From assembly GCA_963772815.1 (NCBI GenBank), contig CAVYYV010000001.1, forward strand, positions 1 to 64,000: a stretch of 64,000 nucleotides of DNA, read 5' to 3'. Numbering within the stretch: position 1 is the first letter of the stretch; the number at the start of each line of letters is the position of its first letter. Positions 62,692 through 64,000 of this stretch are shown in pieces. Position numbers and translations under genes: made by a program. The stretch comes from DATFFO01 sp963772815. Lineage in GTDB: Bacteria; Actinomycetota; Acidimicrobiia; Spongiisociales; ZC4RG35. The notes below the pieces were generated by a model, which ran no database searches, was not told where the DNA came from, and worked only from the letters and a program-made list of their open reading frames with translations.

Positions 62692-63672
62692 TCAGATGTT
62701 GCCGATGACCGCTTTGCCGAACAGCTCGATCCCTGAGGAGTCGTAAGCGGCGTCCGGGAATCGGACGATCAGATAGCCCATCCCCAGGTTCGCATAGGGA
62801 CGGATCTCCTCGATGATCTTCTCCGGGGGCCCGGAACGGCGGCGAGCCTCCTTCAGGAACCGCTCCAGGCGGTCCGAGTCACTCACGATTCCCTCTAGGC
62901 GCCCGGCTACGTCGTCGAGCCGCTGCATGGCCTCGGCCTCGGTCGGGGCGCAGACGAGGCTCATGTTCATGGACCGGGTGATGGAGCCGAAGTCGGTGCC
63001 GACTTCGGCGCAATGGCTCCGTAGGACATCCGACTTGTGAGCGAACTGCTCCGGGGAGCCGGCGAAGTTGGCGTAGTCGGCATGACGGGCCACGAGGCGC
63101 AGGGTGAGCTGCTCGCCACCACCTGCGACCCAGAGCGGTATGTGAGGATGCTGGAGGGGCTTGGGGGTGCAGATGGCACCGTCGATCGAGAAGTAATCGC
63201 CGTCGTAGCTGGCCCGCTCCTCGGTCCACATGCGCTTCATGATCTCGATCCCGTCGCCGAGTTGGCCGATTCGGACGGAGGGCTTGGGAAAGTCGTAACC
63301 GTGGGCCCGGTACTCGGCTTCGTACCACCCGGCGCCGATCCCCATCTCCAGGCGCCCGCCCGAGATGACATCGGTCGAAGCGGCAACGTGAGCCAGGTAG
63401 GCAGGAGGCCTATAGGAGTTGCAGGTGCACATCTGGCCAAGGCGAAGGCTGTCGGTGGCGGCGGACAGAGCGGCCATCATCGTCCAGGCCTCGTAGGTGG
63501 GCTCCTGGGTCGGCTCGGGGACTGTGTGGAAGTGGTCGAACACCCAGCCGGACTCGAACCCGGACCGTTCCAGCGTTCGCGCCACGCCCAACATCGTTTC
63601 CCACTGGTGGCGCACGTCGATGCCCGCCAGGTCGAGAGTCCAGCCCTGTGGAATGAATGCTCCGAATCTCAT
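62692..63672 (-). CDS. LLM-class oxidoreductase, probably F420-dependent
   Basis: The 326-residue luciferase-like TIM-barrel protein has MRFGAFIPQGWTLDL at the start and ESGWVFDHFHTVP, then LRLGQMCTCNSYRPPAYLAHVAASTDVISGGRLEMGIGAGWYEAEYRAHGYDFPK, which is typical of the F420-dependent actinobacterial subfamily. IPLWVAGGGEQLTLRLVARHADYANF follows. F420 use is inferred from the family and not proven. The substrate is unknown. F420 enzymes support the actinobacterial assignment of this part. Confidence 0.9.
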   Translation of the reverse strand: MRFGAFIPQGWTLDLAGIDVRHQWETMLGVARTLERSGFESGWVFDHFHTVPEPTQEPTYEAWTMMAALSAATDSLRLGQMCTCNSYRPPAYLAHVAASTDVISGGRLEMGIGAGWYEAEYRAHGYDFPKPSVRIGQLGDGIEIMKRMWTEERASYDGDYFSIDGAICTPKPLQHPHIPLWVAGGGEQLTLRLVARHADYANFAGSPEQFAHKSDVLRSHCAEVGTDFGSITRSMNMSLVCAPTEAEAMQRLDDVAGRLEGIVSDSDRLERFLKEARRRSGPPEKIIEEIRPYANLGMGYLIVRFPDAAYDSSGIELFGKAVIGNI

Positions 63673-63707
63673 GGGACGGACCTTAGAGAAAGCTCAGCCC
63701 AAGCAAA

Positions 63708-64000
63708 TCAGGACCCGGCCAGGTAGGCGTGAACCAGATAGACCGCAACCGACCCCTCCCCGACCGCCGAGGCCACCCCCTTGATCGAGTCCGACCTCAC
63801 GTCCCCGACCGCGAGCACCCCCGCCATGCTGGTCTCGAGCAGCATGGGATCCCGCTCCAGCCCCCACCGCTCAACTGGGACCAGATCTGGTCCGGTCCGG
63901 ACAAAGCCGGCTTCGTCCCTCGTGGCGATGCCTTTGAGCCACTCCGTCCGAGGGCGCGCCCCGATGAACACGAACATGGCGGCAGCCGAAACTGTCTCTC
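63708..64000 (-). CDS. Thioredoxin reductase-like FAD-dependent protein, C-terminal part (cut by window end)
   Basis: The frame is open to base 64000. The 97 visible residues are the C-terminal FAD/NAD-domain end of a thioredoxin-reductase-type flavoprotein. AAAMFVFIGARPRTEWL is the strand before the GD motif, and SMAGVLAVGDVRSDSIKGVASAVGEGSVAVYLVHAYL is the FAD-binding GD motif and helix. The N-terminal part, where a CxxC or an extra sensor domain would be, lies outside the window. Confidence 0.88.
   Translation of the reverse strand, partial: ETVSAAAMFVFIGARPRTEWLKGIATRDEAGFVRTGPDLVPVERWGLERDPMLLETSMAGVLAVGDVRSDSIKGVASAVGEGSVAVYLVHAYLAGS

Overview
The window is a chimeric contig. Bases 1 to about 4853 come from an alphaproteobacterium (probably Hyphomicrobiales): the end of an NAD synthetase, a TAT-type lipoprotein L,D-transpeptidase, gltX, a DUF2865 protein, a small membrane protein and the 5' end of cysS. 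Bases from about 4912 to the end come from a high-GC actinobacterium. The F420-type oxidoreductase, GlgE pathway, DsbB, MeaB and overall gene content fit Acidimicrobiia best, which is an inference. The two parts meet in an AT-rich stretch (4854-4911) that resembles both strands of an Oxford Nanopore ligation adapter. The next 2.7 kb is full of small indels, so the join looks like an uncorrected nanopore chimera and not horizontal transfer. The window also carries two different gltX genes, one from each source.

Actinobacterial part. (a) 4912-6166 is a truncated, frameshifted inositol-3-phosphate synthase. (b) 6288-21991 is a dense alpha-glucan/trehalose operon: glgB, treY, treZ, malQ, glgX, glgE and a treS-maltokinase fusion, mostly joined by 4-base stop/start overlaps. 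Together they can run the GlgE route (trehalose to maltose to maltose-1-phosphate to branched glucan) and the reverse TreY/TreZ route back to trehalose. (c) 22032-31433 holds arfB, menaquinone genes (menE, menB, menA), a three-gene group (AlkP/sulfatase membrane protein, kinase-like/methyltransferase fusion, small membrane protein), an SDR and an alpha/beta hydrolase. A 75-bp tandem repeat lies between menB and menA. (d) 31453-43178 holds a CBS-BON protein, PPDK, MeaB, a NifU-type scaffold, a SpoIID protein, MurA with an active-site Cys-to-Asp change, RpiB, a redoxin/DsbB pair, tRNA-Glu, gltX and an FAH-family enzyme. (e) 43311-53997 holds Fhs, an FNR fusion, a CrtI-like oxidoreductase, a GcvT-like protein, a thioesterase, an unknown protein, IlvE, an S9 peptidase and PgpA.

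(f) 54134-60222 is the most interesting region. A cobalamin riboswitch heads five genes: a secreted alpha/alpha-barrel protein with SLH repeats, a secreted DUF4430-like protein with a Thr-rich stalk and C-terminal membrane anchor, and the T, double-ATPase and S parts of an ECF transporter. The two secreted proteins look like the alpha and beta domains of animal transcobalamin/intrinsic factor split onto two wall-anchored proteins, feeding a B12 importer. (g) 60232-64000 holds serA, a thioesterase, an LLM-class oxidoreductase and the end of a thioredoxin-reductase-like protein.

Indels in menE and in the Thr-rich repeat show that scattered consensus errors remain in the actinobacterial part as well.
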